Shown here: positions 17,401-27,122 of the stretch, piece after piece
Position numbering within the stretch: the first letter of the stretch is position 1
Layout of the letters: each line of letters opens with the position of its first letter
Source of the DNA: Pseudomonas sp. GOM7
GTDB lineage: Bacteria > Pseudomonadota > Gammaproteobacteria > Pseudomonadales > Pseudomonadaceae
DNA: 64,000 nucleotides
Assembly (NCBI RefSeq): GCF_026723825.1
Contig: NZ_CP113519.1
Span: 2,232,001-2,296,000 of the forward strand
Reading direction: 5' to 3'
The notes under the pieces: model-generated
Database searches by the model: none
Told to the model about the DNA's origin: nothing
The model's input: only the letters and a program-made list of their open reading frames with translations
Program-made: the position numbers and the translations under genes

Positions 17401-18692
17401 TGAGTGCGCGTCACTGCCCGGCCCTGTTGATCGCCGCGCCGGCGTCCGGCCAGGGCAAGACCACCGTGACCGCCGCTCTGGCGCGCCTGCACAGGCGCCA
17501 GGGGCGACGGGTGCGGGTGTTCAAGTGCGGCCCGGACTTTCTCGACCCGATGATCCACGCCCGCGCCAGCGGCGCGCCGGTGTACCAGCTCGACCTGGCC
17601 ATGGTCGGTGAGGCGGAGAGCCGACGCCTGTTGTGGCAGGCGGCCGGCGAGGCCGACCTCATCCTCATCGAAGGCGTGATGGGCCTGTTCGACGGCAAGC
17701 CCTCGGCGGCCGACCTGGCGCGGCACTTCGGCGTGCCGGTGCTGGGGGTGATCGACGGCGCGGCCATGGCTCAGACCTTCGGCGCCCTGGCCCATGGTCT
17801 GGCCACCTTCCAGCCCGATCTGCCCTTTGCCGGGGTGCTCGGCAACCGGGTGGCCAGCAGCCGCCATGGCGATATCCTGCGCGATGCCTTGCCTGCCAGC
17901 ATCCGCTGGTTCGGTGCATTGCCACGCAGCGCCGCGGTGGAGCTGCCCAGCCGCCACCTGGGGTTGGTGCAGGCGGCCGAGCTGGCCGACCTGGATGCCC
18001 GCCTGGACGCCGCCGCCGATGCCCTTGCGGCCAGCGCCGATGTCGATCTGCCGGCTCCGGTGCGTTTTGCCGCGCCGCGCCTGGATGAGCCGGCCGCGCT
18101 GCTGGCCGGGGTGCGGATCGGGGTGGCGCGCGATGCCGCCTTCGCCTTCCTCTATCAGGCCAATCTCGATCTGCTGCAGGCCCTCGGCGCCGAACTGCAT
18201 TACTTCTCGCCGCTGGCCGACAGCGGGCTGCCGGCCGTGGACAGCCTCTACCTGCCCGGTGGCTACCCCGAGTTGTACCTGGCCGAGCTGGAAGGCAACC
18301 AGGCCATGGCCGAGGCGATCCGCGCCCATCACCAGGCCGGTAAGCCATTGCTGGCGGAATGCGGCGGCATGCTCTACCTGCTCGATGAACTGCGCGACAA
18401 GCAGGGCGCCAGCGGCCGGATGCTCGGTCTGCTCAGCGGCAGCGCGGCGCTGCAGCCCCGGCTGACCGCCCTGGCGTTGCAGGAAGTGACGCTGCCGGAA
18501 GGCAAGCTGCGCGGGCACAGCTATCATCATTCGCGGCTGGAAAGTTCCCTGGCGCCCCTTGCCCTGGGCCGATGCCCGAATGGCAAGCCGGTGGCTGAGG
18601 CGGTGTATCGCCTGGGGCGGCTGACCGCCAGCTATATCCATTTCTACCTACCGTCGAACCCGGAGGCAGCCGCCGCGCTGTTACAGCCATGA
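17400..18692 (+). CDS. cobB: Cobyrinate a,c-diamide synthase CobB
   Basis: This enzyme amidates the a and c carboxylates of (hydrogeno)cobyrinate using glutamine and ATP. The 430-residue protein has an N-terminal P-loop synthetase domain (APASGQGKTTVTAAL, about 8-22) and a C-terminal class I glutamine amidotransferase domain with the nucleophile Cys in AECGGMLYLLDE (about 319-330) and a C-terminal His region (YIHFYLPS). Overlaps at both ends couple it to cobO and bluB. Confidence 0.94.
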   Translation: MSARHCPALLIAAPASGQGKTTVTAALARLHRRQGRRVRVFKCGPDFLDPMIHARASGAPVYQLDLAMVGEAESRRLLWQAAGEADLILIEGVMGLFDGKPSAADLARHFGVPVLGVIDGAAMAQTFGALAHGLATFQPDLPFAGVLGNRVASSRHGDILRDALPASIRWFGALPRSAAVELPSRHLGLVQAAELADLDARLDAAADALAASADVDLPAPVRFAAPRLDEPAALLAGVRIGVARDAAFAFLYQANLDLLQALGAELHYFSPLADSGLPAVDSLYLPGGYPELYLAELEGNQAMAEAIRAHHQAGKPLLAECGGMLYLLDELRDKQGASGRMLGLLSGSAALQPRLTALALQEVTLPEGKLRGHSYHHSRLESSLAPLALGRCPNGKPVAEAVYRLGRLTASYIHFYLPSNPEAAAALLQP

Positions 18693-19342
18693 CCGATCAG
18701 GCCTTCTCGCCCGAGGAACGCGCGGCGGTGTACCGCGCCATCGCCGAACGCCGCGATATGCGCCACTTCGCTGGAGGGCAGGTGCCCGCCGAGGTGCTGG
18801 CGCGCCTGCTGGAGGCCGCGCATCACGCCCCCAGTGTGGGGCTGATGCAGCCCTGGCGCTTCATGCGCATCAGCGATCGCCACCTGCGTGAAGAGATCCA
18901 TGCCCTGGTGGAGGCCGAGCGGGTGCAAACCGCCGAGGCTCTGGGCGAGCGCAGTGACGAATTCATGCAGCTCAAGGTCGAGGGCATTCGCGACTGCGCC
19001 GAACTGCTCGCCGTGGCGCTGATGGATGGTCGCGAAGCCCATGTCTTCGGCCGGCGCACCCTGCCGGAAATGGACATGGCCTCGGTGGCCTGCGCCATCC
19101 AGAACCTGTGGCTGGCGGCGCGCGCCGAAGGCCTGGGGCTGGGCTGGGTGTCGCTGTTCGATCCCGAGGCACTGGCCGCGCTGCTGGGCATGCCGCCTGG
19201 CAGCAAGCCGGTGGCCTTGCTCTGCCTGGGGCCGGTGCATGCCTTCTACCAGAAACCGATGCTGGTAGAGGAGGGCTGGGCCACGCCCAGGCCGCTGGCC
19301 GATTTGCTGTTCGAGAACCGTTGGGGCGTACGGAGTGAGTGA
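18689..19342 (+). CDS. bluB: 5,6-dimethylbenzimidazole synthase BluB
   Basis: BluB cuts reduced FMN with O2 to make the lower ligand 5,6-dimethylbenzimidazole. The 217-residue nitroreductase-fold protein has RRDMRHFAGGQVP near residue 15 and HHAPSVGLMQPWRF near 47-60, which contact FMN. A BluB gene shows that the cell makes its own lower ligand aerobically. It overlaps cobB by 4 bp and is followed 3 bp later by cobD. Confidence 0.93.
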   Translation: MTDQAFSPEERAAVYRAIAERRDMRHFAGGQVPAEVLARLLEAAHHAPSVGLMQPWRFMRISDRHLREEIHALVEAERVQTAEALGERSDEFMQLKVEGIRDCAELLAVALMDGREAHVFGRRTLPEMDMASVACAIQNLWLAARAEGLGLGWVSLFDPEALAALLGMPPGSKPVALLCLGPVHAFYQKPMLVEEGWATPRPLADLLFENRWGVRSE

Positions 19343-19345
19343 GCG

Positions 19346-20254
19346 ATGAGTCTGGCGCTGATCACCTGTGCCGGTGTGGCCCTGGATGCCGCCCTGGGTG
19401 AGCCCAGGCGTGGCCACCCGCTGGTGGCCTTCGGGCGTCTGGCCGAGCGCCTGGAGCAGCGCTTCAACCCGGCTGGCGGCGGCTGGCGCAGCCATGGCGT
19501 GAGCGCCTGGTGCCTGGCCGTGCTGCCGCTGACCCTGCTGACCTGGCTGCTGACTCAGGTCAGCTCGCTGAGCTGGGCGGTGGAGATTCTCGCCCTGTAC
19601 TTCGCCCTGGGGCTGCGCAGCCTGTACGAACACGCGCAGCCGGTGGCCCAGGCGCTGCGCCTGGGCGATCTGCCGCTGGCGCGCGAGCGTGTCGGCTGGA
19701 TGGTCAGCCGCAACACTGCCGAGCTGGATGCCTCCGGCGTGGCTCGTGCCGGCACCGAGTCGGTATTGGAAAACGGCTCCGATGCGGTGTTCGCCGCCTT
19801 GTTCTGGTTCGTCGCCGCTGGCGCACCGGGGGTGGTGCTGTACCGCTTGAGCAATACCCTGGACGCCATGTGGGGCTATCGCAACGAGCGCTTCGAGCGC
19901 TTCGGCTGGGCCGCGGCGAAGATCGACGATGCCCTCAATTATCTGCCGGCGCGTCTGGTGGCGCTGACCTATGCACTGCTCGGGCGAACCGCCCTGGCCC
20001 TGCGTTGCTGGCAGCGCCAGGCGCCGTTGTGGGACAGCCCCAATGCCGGCCCGGTCATGGCGGCGGGTGCCGGCAGCCTGGGGGTGAGCCTGGGCGGCGC
20101 GGCGGAATATCACGGCGAGGTGCACCAGCGTCCGCAACTGGGTGAAGGTCCGGCGCCACGAGCGCGGGATATCGAACGGGCAATGAATCTGGTGATCGGC
20201 GGTGTGGCGCTGTGGCTGGTCTGTCTGCTGCTCTGGGAGGTCTGGATTGCTTGA
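19346..20254 (+). CDS. cobD: Adenosylcobinamide-phosphate synthase CobD/CbiB
   Basis: This integral membrane enzyme attaches aminopropanol (phosphate) to adenosylcobyric acid. The 302-residue protein has the family N-terminus [20 protein letters not shown] and several hydrophobic helices. Conserved segments are [19 protein letters not shown] (about 130) and [12 protein letters not shown], and [16 protein letters not shown] lies near 230. Its TGA overlaps the TTG start of cobC. The name follows the Pseudomonas denitrificans scheme; CbiB is the Salmonella name. Confidence 0.94.
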   Translation: MSLALITCAGVALDAALGEPRRGHPLVAFGRLAERLEQRFNPAGGGWRSHGVSAWCLAVLPLTLLTWLLTQVSSLSWAVEILALYFALGLRSLYEHAQPVAQALRLGDLPLARERVGWMVSRNTAELDASGVARAGTESVLENGSDAVFAALFWFVAAGAPGVVLYRLSNTLDAMWGYRNERFERFGWAAAKIDDALNYLPARLVALTYALLGRTALALRCWQRQAPLWDSPNAGPVMAAGAGSLGVSLGGAAEYHGEVHQRPQLGEGPAPRARDIERAMNLVIGGVALWLVCLLLWEVWIA

Positions 20255-21257
20255 ACATGGAGGGCGGCTGCGTGCCGCGGCGCAGCGTTACGGCATCGCC
20301 CTGGAGGATTGGTTGGATCTGTCCACCGGCGTCGCCCCCTATGGCTGGACGCTGCCCACGGTGCCTGCCGAGGCCTGGGCACGGCTGCCGGAAGTCGAGG
20401 ATGGCCTGGAGGCGGCGGCGCGCGATTACTACGGCGCCGCCAGCCTGCTGCCGGTAGCCGGCTCGCAGGCCGCCATCCAGGCCCTGCCGCGTCTGCGCAA
20501 GCCCTGCAACGTGGGCATTGTCGCCCCGACCTATGCCGAACATGAGGCGGCCTGGCGCAACGAGGGACATCGCGTGTTGACCCTCAGCGAAGGCGCCGTG
20601 CCGCGTGCGCTGCCGCAGCTCGACGTGCTGCTGCTGGTCAACCCGAACAACCCGACCGGGCGCCTGGTCGAGTCCCTGCGTCTGCTCGACTGGCATGACC
20701 AACTGGCCGAACGGGGCGGTTGGCTGGTGGTGGATGAAGCCTTCATGGATTGCGCACCCGAGCACAGTCTGGCTGCCTACAGCGACATGCCGGGGTTGAT
20801 CGTACTGCGTTCGTTCGGCAAGTTCTTCGGCCTGGCGGGGCTGCGCCTGGGCTTTGTCCTCGCCGCGCAGGCCCTGCTCGACGAACTGCAGGTGCTGCTC
20901 GGCCCCTGGGCCGTCAGTGGCCCGGCACGGCATGTCGCGCGCCACCTGCTGGTCGATGGCGAGGGCCAGCACCGCCAGCGTCAGCGCCTGTCGGCCGACG
21001 GCGCACGCCTGGCCACCTTGCTGCGCAACAATGGCCTGCCGCCCAGTGGCGGTTCGGCGCTGTTCCAGTTCTGTTGCACGCGACGCGCGATACCCTGCGC
21101 CGAGCTGCTGGCGCGGCGTGGCATTCTCGTGCGGCTGTTCGCCGAACTGGACAGTCTGCGCTTCGGCTTGCCTGCCGACGAGGTCGGCTGGCAGCGCCTG
21201 GAGCAGGGCCTGCAGGCCTGCGCGCCGATCCTGGCGAGTATCGAGGAGGCGACCTGA
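20247..21257 (+). CDS. cobC: Threonine-phosphate decarboxylase CobC (TTG start)
   Basis: This PLP enzyme of fold type I makes (R)-1-aminopropan-2-ol phosphate from threonine phosphate for the nucleotide loop. The 336 residues include [10 protein letters not shown] near residue 135, VVDEAF near 165, and the PLP lysine in [16 protein letters not shown] near 192-207. TTG 20247 is chosen because it gives the family N-terminus (MLEHGGRL) and has GGGAGG six bases upstream. No ATG fits. It overlaps cobD by 8 bp and the cobQ ATG by 1 bp. Confidence 0.92.
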   Translation: MLEHGGRLRAAAQRYGIALEDWLDLSTGVAPYGWTLPTVPAEAWARLPEVEDGLEAAARDYYGAASLLPVAGSQAAIQALPRLRKPCNVGIVAPTYAEHEAAWRNEGHRVLTLSEGAVPRALPQLDVLLLVNPNNPTGRLVESLRLLDWHDQLAERGGWLVVDEAFMDCAPEHSLAAYSDMPGLIVLRSFGKFFGLAGLRLGFVLAAQALLDELQVLLGPWAVSGPARHVARHLLVDGEGQHRQRQRLSADGARLATLLRNNGLPPSGGSALFQFCCTRRAIPCAELLARRGILVRLFAELDSLRFGLPADEVGWQRLEQGLQACAPILASIEEAT

Positions 21258-22708
21258 TGCCCACTCTGATGGTGCAGGGCACCACCTCGGACGCCGGCAA
21301 GAGCACCCTGGTGACGGCTCTGTGCCGCTGGCTGCGGCGCCAGGGCGTGCCGGTTGCACCCTTCAAGCCCCAGAACATGGCACTCAACTCGGCAGTGACC
21401 GCCGAGGGTGGTGAGATCGGTCGTGCTCAGGCGGTGCAGGCGCAGGCCGCCGGGCTGGCGCCGCATACCGACATGAACCCGGTGCTGCTCAAGCCCAACA
21501 GCGAGATGGGCGCCCAGGTGATCATCCACGGCCGCGCCATCGGCAACATGCAGGCGTTGAGCTATCACGGCTACAAGCCGGTGGCCATGGCAGCGGTGCT
21601 GGAATCCCACGCGCGTCTGCTGGAGCGTTACGGTCTGGTAGTGGTGGAGGGCGCCGGCTCACCGGCGGAGATCAATCTGCGCGCTGGCGATATCGCCAAT
21701 ATGGGCTTCGCCGAGGCGGTGGACTGCCCGGTGATCCTGATTGCCGATATCGACAAGGGCGGTGTGTTCGCCCATCTGGTGGGCACCCTGGAGCTGCTTA
21801 GCCCCAGCGAGCGGGCGCGCGTCCATGGCTTCGTGATCAACCGTTTCCGGGGCGATATCGCCCTGCTCGAGCCAGGGCTGGAGTGGCTGGAGCAGCACAC
21901 CGGCAAGCCGGTGCTCGGCGTGTTGCCGTACCTGATGGATTTTCACCTGGAAGCCGAGGACGCCGTCGACACCCGCCAGCAGGCCAAGGACGCCAAGGCC
22001 CTGCGCGTGGTGGTGCCAGTGCTGCCGCGCATCAGTAACCATACCGATTTCGACCCGCTGCGCCTGCATCCGCAGGTGCAGTTGAGTTTCGTCAGGGCGG
22101 GGCAGAGCATGCCGCCGGCCGATCTGCTCATCCTGCCTGGCTCCAAGAGCGTGCGTGCCGATCTGGCGCACTTGCGCGAGCAGGGCTGGGACAAGGCCAT
22201 CGCCCGCCACCTGCGTTACGGCGGCAAGCTGCTGGGGATCTGCGGCGGTTTGCAGATGCTCGGCCGGCAGATTCATGATCCGCACGGCCTGGAAGGCGCT
22301 GCCGGCAGCAGCGAGGGCCTTGGCCTGCTGGATTTCACCACGCTGCTGGAGCCGGAGAAGCAACTGCGCAACGTGCGTGGCCGGCTCTGCCTGGAACAGG
22401 CTGAGGTGAGTGGCTACGAGATTCACGCCGGGGTCAGCCGCGGGCCTGGTCTCAATGGTGCCGTGCAGCTCGAGGATGGGCGCAGCGATGGTGGCCTGAG
22501 CGCCGACGGCCAGGTGTTCGGCACCTACCTGCACGGTCTGTTCGAGCAGCCTTCGGCATGCGCCGCGCTGCTGCGCTGGGCCGGTCTCGATGAGGTGCAA
22601 CAGGTGGATTACCAGGCCCTGCGTGAACGGGATATCGAGCGCCTGGCCGACCAGGTGGAGCTACACCTGGATACCGACAGGCTCAGGGTGCTTTGTGGCA
22701 TCGGGTAG
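21257..22708 (+). CDS. cobQ: Cobyric acid synthase CobQ
   Basis: CobQ amidates carboxylates b, d, e and g of adenosylcobyrinate a,c-diamide. The 483-residue protein has the P-loop [16 protein letters not shown] at residues 8-23, [11 protein letters not shown] near 40, and a C-terminal class I glutaminase domain with the nucleophile Cys in [11 protein letters not shown] (about 330) and GTYLHGLFE near 428. The TAG stop at 22706-22708 lies within the GTAG edge of a REP palindrome, which separates this gene from cobP. Confidence 0.95.
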   Translation: MPTLMVQGTTSDAGKSTLVTALCRWLRRQGVPVAPFKPQNMALNSAVTAEGGEIGRAQAVQAQAAGLAPHTDMNPVLLKPNSEMGAQVIIHGRAIGNMQALSYHGYKPVAMAAVLESHARLLERYGLVVVEGAGSPAEINLRAGDIANMGFAEAVDCPVILIADIDKGGVFAHLVGTLELLSPSERARVHGFVINRFRGDIALLEPGLEWLEQHTGKPVLGVLPYLMDFHLEAEDAVDTRQQAKDAKALRVVVPVLPRISNHTDFDPLRLHPQVQLSFVRAGQSMPPADLLILPGSKSVRADLAHLREQGWDKAIARHLRYGGKLLGICGGLQMLGRQIHDPHGLEGAAGSSEGLGLLDFTTLLEPEKQLRNVRGRLCLEQAEVSGYEIHAGVSRGPGLNGAVQLEDGRSDGGLSADGQVFGTYLHGLFEQPSACAALLRWAGLDEVQQVDYQALRERDIERLADQVELHLDTDRLRVLCGIG

Positions 22709-22750
22709 GGTGCGCCAGAGCGATTGAATGGTGCGCACAGCGCACCCTAC
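22705..22750. repeat. REP pair of the GTAGGGTGCGC family inside the cob operon
   Basis: GTAGGGTGCGC at the left faces GCGCACCCTAC at the right, with a short loop. The left GTAG includes the cobQ stop codon, and the right end is 9 bp before the cobP start. This is one of the few gaps in an otherwise overlapping operon. Confidence 0.85.
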
Positions 22751-22759
22751 GGAGTGAAT

Positions 22760-23281
22760 ATGCTTGAACTGATCCTCGGCGGAGCCCGATCCGGCAAGAG
22801 CCGGCTGGCCGAGAAACTGGCCGCTGAGTCGGGGCTGGCGGTGGTCTACATCGCCACCAGCCAGCCGCTCGACGGCGAAATGAATGCTCGCGTCGCTCAA
22901 CACCGGGCCCGGCGCCCGGCGCACTGGGGGCTGGTGGAAGAACCACTGGCGCTGGCTCGCGTGCTGCGCGAGCAGGCCGCGACAGGGCGTTGCCTGCTGG
23001 TGGACTGCCTGACCCTGTGGCTGACCAATCTGCTGGTGCTGGACGACGGCCAGCGCCTGGAAGCCGAACGTGAGGCGCTGCTTGCCTGTGTCAGCGAGTT
23101 GCCAGGGCGTATTCTGCTGGTCAGCAACGAGACCGGTCTGGGCGTGGTACCACTGGGTGAATTGACCCGCCGTTATGTCGATGAGGCCGGCTGGTTGCAC
23201 CAGGCCCTGGCCGAGCGCAGCCAGCGCGTACTGTTCACCGTCGCCGGCCTGCCCATGCTGCTCAAGGGAGACAGCCTATGA
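22760..23281 (+). CDS. cobP: Bifunctional adenosylcobinamide kinase / guanylyltransferase CobP (CobU)
   Basis: CobP phosphorylates adenosylcobinamide and then transfers GMP to form adenosylcobinamide-GDP. The 173-residue protein has the P-loop [15 protein letters not shown] at residues 7-21, [13 protein letters not shown] near 33, a His-containing HRARRP near 51 (the expected guanylylation region), and [12 protein letters not shown] near 80. [10 protein letters not shown] is near residue 120. The ATG at 22760 sits just after a REP. Its end overlaps cobT by 4 bp. Confidence 0.95.
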   Translation: MLELILGGARSGKSRLAEKLAAESGLAVVYIATSQPLDGEMNARVAQHRARRPAHWGLVEEPLALARVLREQAATGRCLLVDCLTLWLTNLLVLDDGQRLEAEREALLACVSELPGRILLVSNETGLGVVPLGELTRRYVDEAGWLHQALAERSQRVLFTVAGLPMLLKGDSL

Positions 23282-24333
23282 AGTTGCAATGGTGGCAAGG
23301 GCCTTGCCAACCACTGGATCACGTCGCCCGCAACAAGGCCGAAGCGCGCCAGCGGCAATTGACCAAACCGGCGGGCTCCCTGGGCTGCCTGGAACATCTG
23401 GCCGTGCAACTGGCTGCGCTGCAGGGGCGCGAACGACCGAGCCTGGAGTCGCTGAGCATCACCGTGTTCGCCGGCGATCATGGCGTGGTGGCCGAGGGCG
23501 TTTCCGCCTATCCGCAAGCGGTGACTGGGCAGATGCTGGCCAACTTCGTCAGCGGCGGGGCGGCGATCAGCGTGCTGGCGCGTGCCCTGGATGCGCGCCT
23601 GGAGCTGATCGACCTGGGCACCGCCGAACCCTTGCCGCCGATGCCGGGGGTGCGCCACCTGCATGTCGGCGCCGGTACGCAGAACTTCCTGCATGGCCCG
23701 GCGATGACCCTGGCCCAGGTGCTGATCTGCCTGGCGGCCGGGCGCAACAGCGTGCAGCGTGCTCGTGCCGCCGAGTGCGACTTGTTCATCGGTGGCGAAA
23801 TGGGGATCGGCAATACCACGGCAGCCACGGCACTGGCCTGCTGGTTGCTGGATTGCCCCGCCAACGATCTGGTGGGGCCGGGAACCGGTCTGGATGCCGC
23901 CGGTATGGCGCACAAGGCGCGCGTCATCGAGGCGGCGCTGAACCTGCATGGCGAACGCATCGACACGCCTCTGGAGGCGCTGATCCATCTGGGCGGCTTC
24001 GAGATCGCGGCGCTGACGGGCGCATACCTGGCGGCGGCTCAGGAGGGCGTGGCGATTCTGGTCGATGGCTTCATCTGCAGCGTCGCCGCCTTGCTGGCGG
24101 TACGCATGAACCCGGCCTGTCGCGACTGGTTGCTGTTCGCCCATCATGGCGCCGAGCCGGGCCATGTGCGAGTGTTGCAGGCATTGCAGGCACAACCGCT
24201 GCTGGAGCTGGGCCTGCGTCTGGGCGAGGGCAGTGGCGCAGCACTGGCCGTGCCGCTGCTGCGCATGGCCTGTCGTCTGCATGCACAGATGGCCACCTTT
24301 GCTGAAGCGGCCGTGGCGCAGAGGCCCGTCTGA
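23278..24333 (+). CDS. cobT: Nicotinate-nucleotide--dimethylbenzimidazole phosphoribosyltransferase CobT
   Basis: CobT makes alpha-ribazole phosphate from nicotinate mononucleotide and dimethylbenzimidazole. The 351-residue protein matches the family length. Motifs are [16 protein letters not shown] near residue 65, [16 protein letters not shown] near 175-190 and [15 protein letters not shown] near 240. The catalytic Glu lies in the C-terminal [16 protein letters not shown] (about 314-329). It uses the base made by BluB from the same operon. Confidence 0.95.
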   Translation: MKLQWWQGPCQPLDHVARNKAEARQRQLTKPAGSLGCLEHLAVQLAALQGRERPSLESLSITVFAGDHGVVAEGVSAYPQAVTGQMLANFVSGGAAISVLARALDARLELIDLGTAEPLPPMPGVRHLHVGAGTQNFLHGPAMTLAQVLICLAAGRNSVQRARAAECDLFIGGEMGIGNTTAATALACWLLDCPANDLVGPGTGLDAAGMAHKARVIEAALNLHGERIDTPLEALIHLGGFEIAALTGAYLAAAQEGVAILVDGFICSVAALLAVRMNPACRDWLLFAHHGAEPGHVRVLQALQAQPLLELGLRLGEGSGAALAVPLLRMACRLHAQMATFAEAAVAQRPV

Positions 24334-24905
24334 TGCTGCATCTGGAACTCTTGCGGCACGGCGAAACCGAGCAGGGCGGTGGCCTGCGTGGCAGCCTGGA
24401 CGATGCCCTGACCGAGCAGGGCTGGGCGCAACTGCGTAGCGCCTTGCAGGGCGCCGGCCCCTGGCAGCGCCTGATCAGCTCGCCGCTGCAGCGTTGCGCG
24501 CGTTTCGCCGAGGAAGTGGCGGCGGCGCATGGCCTGCCGCTGCATTACGAGCCCGCTCTGCAGGAGCTGCATTTCGGTGACTGGGAGGGGCGTAGCGCCG
24601 CCTCGCTGATGGACACCGATGCCGAAGCCCTGGGGCGTTTCTGGGCTGACCCCTACGCCTTCACGCCGCCCAATGGCGAGCCCCTGCTGGCGTTCGAGGC
24701 GCGTGTGCTCGCCGCCGTGCAGCGTCTGCAGCAGGCCCATGACGGCGAACGCCTGCTGCTGATCACCCATGGCGGGGTGATGCGCCTGTTGTTGGCGCGT
24801 GCGCGCGGCCTGCCACGGCAGGATCTTTTGCAGGTCAACGTCGGCTATGCCCAGCGCTTTCGCCTGCAGCTCGAGGCCGATGGCCGACTGACGGAGCTGC
24901 CATGA
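24333..24905 (+). CDS. Alpha-ribazole phosphatase, histidine phosphatase family
   Basis: This 190-residue phosphoglycerate-mutase-fold phosphatase probably removes the phosphate from alpha-ribazole-5'-phosphate (the role of Salmonella CobC). The phosphohistidine motif is LLRHGETEQGG at residues 5-15, and HGGVMRLLL near 145 gives the second His. Its ATG overlaps the cobT stop and its stop overlaps the cobS start. The symbol is left blank to avoid confusion with the PLP enzyme cobC of the same operon. Confidence 0.9.
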   Translation: MLHLELLRHGETEQGGGLRGSLDDALTEQGWAQLRSALQGAGPWQRLISSPLQRCARFAEEVAAAHGLPLHYEPALQELHFGDWEGRSAASLMDTDAEALGRFWADPYAFTPPNGEPLLAFEARVLAAVQRLQQAHDGERLLLITHGGVMRLLLARARGLPRQDLLQVNVGYAQRFRLQLEADGRLTELP

Positions 24906-25639
24906 CGGCCTTGTTGATTGCCGTGCAGTTTCTTACCCGCCTACCGGTCACCCTGCCGGGCATGCCGAGCCCGGAACAGATGGGGCGCTCGTTGCTCTGG
25001 TATCCCACGGTCGGGCTGCTGCTCGGTGCGCTGCTGTGGGCGGCGCACCTGCTGCTGGGCCAGGTGCCTGAGGTGTTGCAGGCGGCGATCATTCTGACCT
25101 TGTGGGTGGGGCTCAGCGGTGGGCTGCATCTGGATGGCCTGGCCGACACGGCCGATGCCTGGGTCGGTGGTTTCGGCGATCGTGAGCGCACCCTGAGCAT
25201 CATGAAGGATCCGCGCAGCGGCCCCATCGCCATCGTCGTGCTGGTGCTGCTGCTCTTGCTCAAGTTCGCTGCGCTATCGACGCTGCTGCAAGCCGGGCAG
25301 GGCCTCTACCTGCTGCTGCTGCCCTGGGTGGGGCGCAGCCTGCTGCCGTTGCTGCTGGCGAGCACGCCTTACGTGCGCGCCGGAGGCCTGGGCCAGGCGC
25401 TGGTCGAGTATCTGCCGCGCCGGCAACTGCCCTGGGTGCTGGGTGGGCATGCCTTGGCCATGCTGCTGCTGGGCTGGAGTGCGGCCATTGGCCTGGGCAT
25501 GGCGCTGCTGCTGTTTCTCTGGTTGCGACGGGCCCTGTTGCAGCGTCTGGGCGGCACTACCGGCGATACCGCGGGTGCGCTGGTGGAGTTGGCCGAATCC
25601 GTGGTGTTGTTGACCTTGGCGCTCTACTGGAGCGCTTGA
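24902..25639 (+). CDS. cobS: Adenosylcobinamide-GDP ribazoletransferase CobS
   Basis: This membrane enzyme joins adenosylcobinamide-GDP and alpha-ribazole (phosphate) to finish cobalamin. The 245-residue protein has the conserved acidic motif DGLADTADAWVGG near residues 77-90 and about six hydrophobic helices. It is the last gene of the riboswitch-led run. About 90 bp separate it from the MFS gene. Confidence 0.95.
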   Translation: MTALLIAVQFLTRLPVTLPGMPSPEQMGRSLLWYPTVGLLLGALLWAAHLLLGQVPEVLQAAIILTLWVGLSGGLHLDGLADTADAWVGGFGDRERTLSIMKDPRSGPIAIVVLVLLLLLKFAALSTLLQAGQGLYLLLLPWVGRSLLPLLLASTPYVRAGGLGQALVEYLPRRQLPWVLGGHALAMLLLGWSAAIGLGMALLLFLWLRRALLQRLGGTTGDTAGALVELAESVVLLTLALYWSA

Positions 25640-25732
25640 GAACATCTGTATCGGTGCAGTCCTCGGCAACTGTATTTGCCCTGCAAGGGGGCGCCAAGCT
25701 ATATCTGCCCGTTGATTCCGGAGAACACGACA

Positions 25733-26938
25733 ATGACCCATACCTGGCGTTCATCCACCTGGCTGCTGCTCGGCGCTTCGCTGATTCTCGCGCTGTCGCT
25801 CGGCACCCGCCATGGCTTCGGCCTGTTCCTGCCGCCGATGAGCGCCGAGTTCGGCTGGGGGCGTGAAGTGTTCGCCTTCGCCATCGCCCTGCAGAACCTC
25901 GTCTGGGGCTTGGCGCAACCTGTCACCGGGGCACTGGCCGACCGCTTCGGCGCGCGCAAGGCGATCATCGTCGGTGGCGTGCTCTATGTCCTCGGGCTGT
26001 TGTGCATGGGCATGGCCAACTCGCCGCTGTCCCTGTCGCTGAGTGCCGGCCTGCTGATCGGCATAGGCCTGTCCGGTACCTCGTTCTCGGTGATTCTCGG
26101 TGTGGTCGGCCGCGCCGTGCCGGTGGAGAAGCGCAGCATGGCCATGGGCATCGCTGCGGCGGCTGGCTCCTTCGGTCAGTTTGCCATGCTGCCGGGCTCG
26201 CTCGGGCTGATCGGCTGGCTGGGCTGGTCGTCGGCGCTGCTGGCGCTAGGGCTGCTGGTGGCGCTGATCCTGCCGTTGGCGGCGATGATCAATGAGGCGC
26301 CCGCGCCAGTCAGTAACCTGCCGCAGCAGACCTTGCTCGAAGCCCTGCGCGAGGCGGCTGGGCACTCCGGCTTCTGGCTGCTGGCGCTGGGCTTTTTCGT
26401 TTGCGGTTTCCAGGTGGTGTTCGTCGCCGTGCACCTGCCAGCCTATCTGGTCGATCATCATCTGCCGGCCATCACCGGCACCACGGTGCTGGCGCTGGTG
26501 GGGCTGTTCAATATCTTCGGCACCTACTTCGCCGGCTGGCTCGGCGGGCGCATGGCCAAACCGCGTCTGCTCAGCGCCCTGTATCTGCTGCGTGGGGTGG
26601 TGATCAGCCTGTTTCTGCTGGCGCCGCTGACGCAATGGAGCGCCTACCTGTTCGGTATCGCCATGGGCCTGCTGTGGCTGTCCACCGTGCCGCTGACCAA
26701 CGGCACGGTGGCCACGCTGTTCGGCGTGCGCAACCTGTCCATGCTCGGTGGCATAGTCTTCCTGTTCCATCAGCTTGGCTCCTTCCTCGGCGGCTGGCTG
26801 GGCGGCTACCTGTATGACCACACCGGCAGCTACGACCTGGTATGGCAGATCGCCGTCGGCCTGAGCCTGATGGCCGCCGCGCTCAACTGGCCGGTGCGCG
26901 AGGTACCGGTTGCGCGTCTGCAGGGGGCGCCGGCGTGA
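25733..26938 (+). CDS. Major facilitator superfamily transporter
   Basis: A 401-residue, 12-helix MFS permease. The N-terminal TRHGFGLFLPPMSAEFGWGREVFAFAIALQN is typical of the oxalate/formate antiporter-like and monocarboxylate-type subfamily. The MFS A-like motif ADRFGARKAII lies near residue 67. The substrate cannot be predicted. It follows the cobalamin operon in the same direction, but no corrinoid transport role is shown. A GTG-initiated 41-residue membrane peptide overlaps its stop codon. Confidence 0.85.
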   Translation: MTHTWRSSTWLLLGASLILALSLGTRHGFGLFLPPMSAEFGWGREVFAFAIALQNLVWGLAQPVTGALADRFGARKAIIVGGVLYVLGLLCMGMANSPLSLSLSAGLLIGIGLSGTSFSVILGVVGRAVPVEKRSMAMGIAAAAGSFGQFAMLPGSLGLIGWLGWSSALLALGLLVALILPLAAMINEAPAPVSNLPQQTLLEALREAAGHSGFWLLALGFFVCGFQVVFVAVHLPAYLVDHHLPAITGTTVLALVGLFNIFGTYFAGWLGGRMAKPRLLSALYLLRGVVISLFLLAPLTQWSAYLFGIAMGLLWLSTVPLTNGTVATLFGVRNLSMLGGIVFLFHQLGSFLGGWLGGYLYDHTGSYDLVWQIAVGLSLMAAALNWPVREVPVARLQGAPA

Positions 26939-27060
26939 AACGCCAGGCGTTGACCCTCGCTGCGCTGGCAACGGGTCTCGGCCTGCTGCTGGCGCTGGCC
27001 TGGTGGGGCTGGCATCAGGGTGGGCTGGCACTGCTGCAACTGGGTGTCGGTATCTGTTAG
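26935..27060 (+). CDS. Small 41-residue membrane peptide overlapping the MFS gene
   Basis: The GTG at 26935 overlaps the MFS stop (GTGA). The predicted peptide starts MKRQALTLAALATG, has one hydrophobic helix (about 6-24), then WWGWHQGGLALLQLG. It is too short for most gene callers. The overlap and the one-helix design suggest a translationally coupled accessory peptide of the transporter. That is inference, and I do not recognise a family. Confidence 0.55.
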   Translation: MKRQALTLAALATGLGLLLALAWWGWHQGGLALLQLGVGIC

Positions 27061-27122
27061 TTGCCGGGATGGTGAGCTGCGAGTAGCGTGGCGAGATGCT
27101 GCCATCGTTTGAGGTCACTGCC

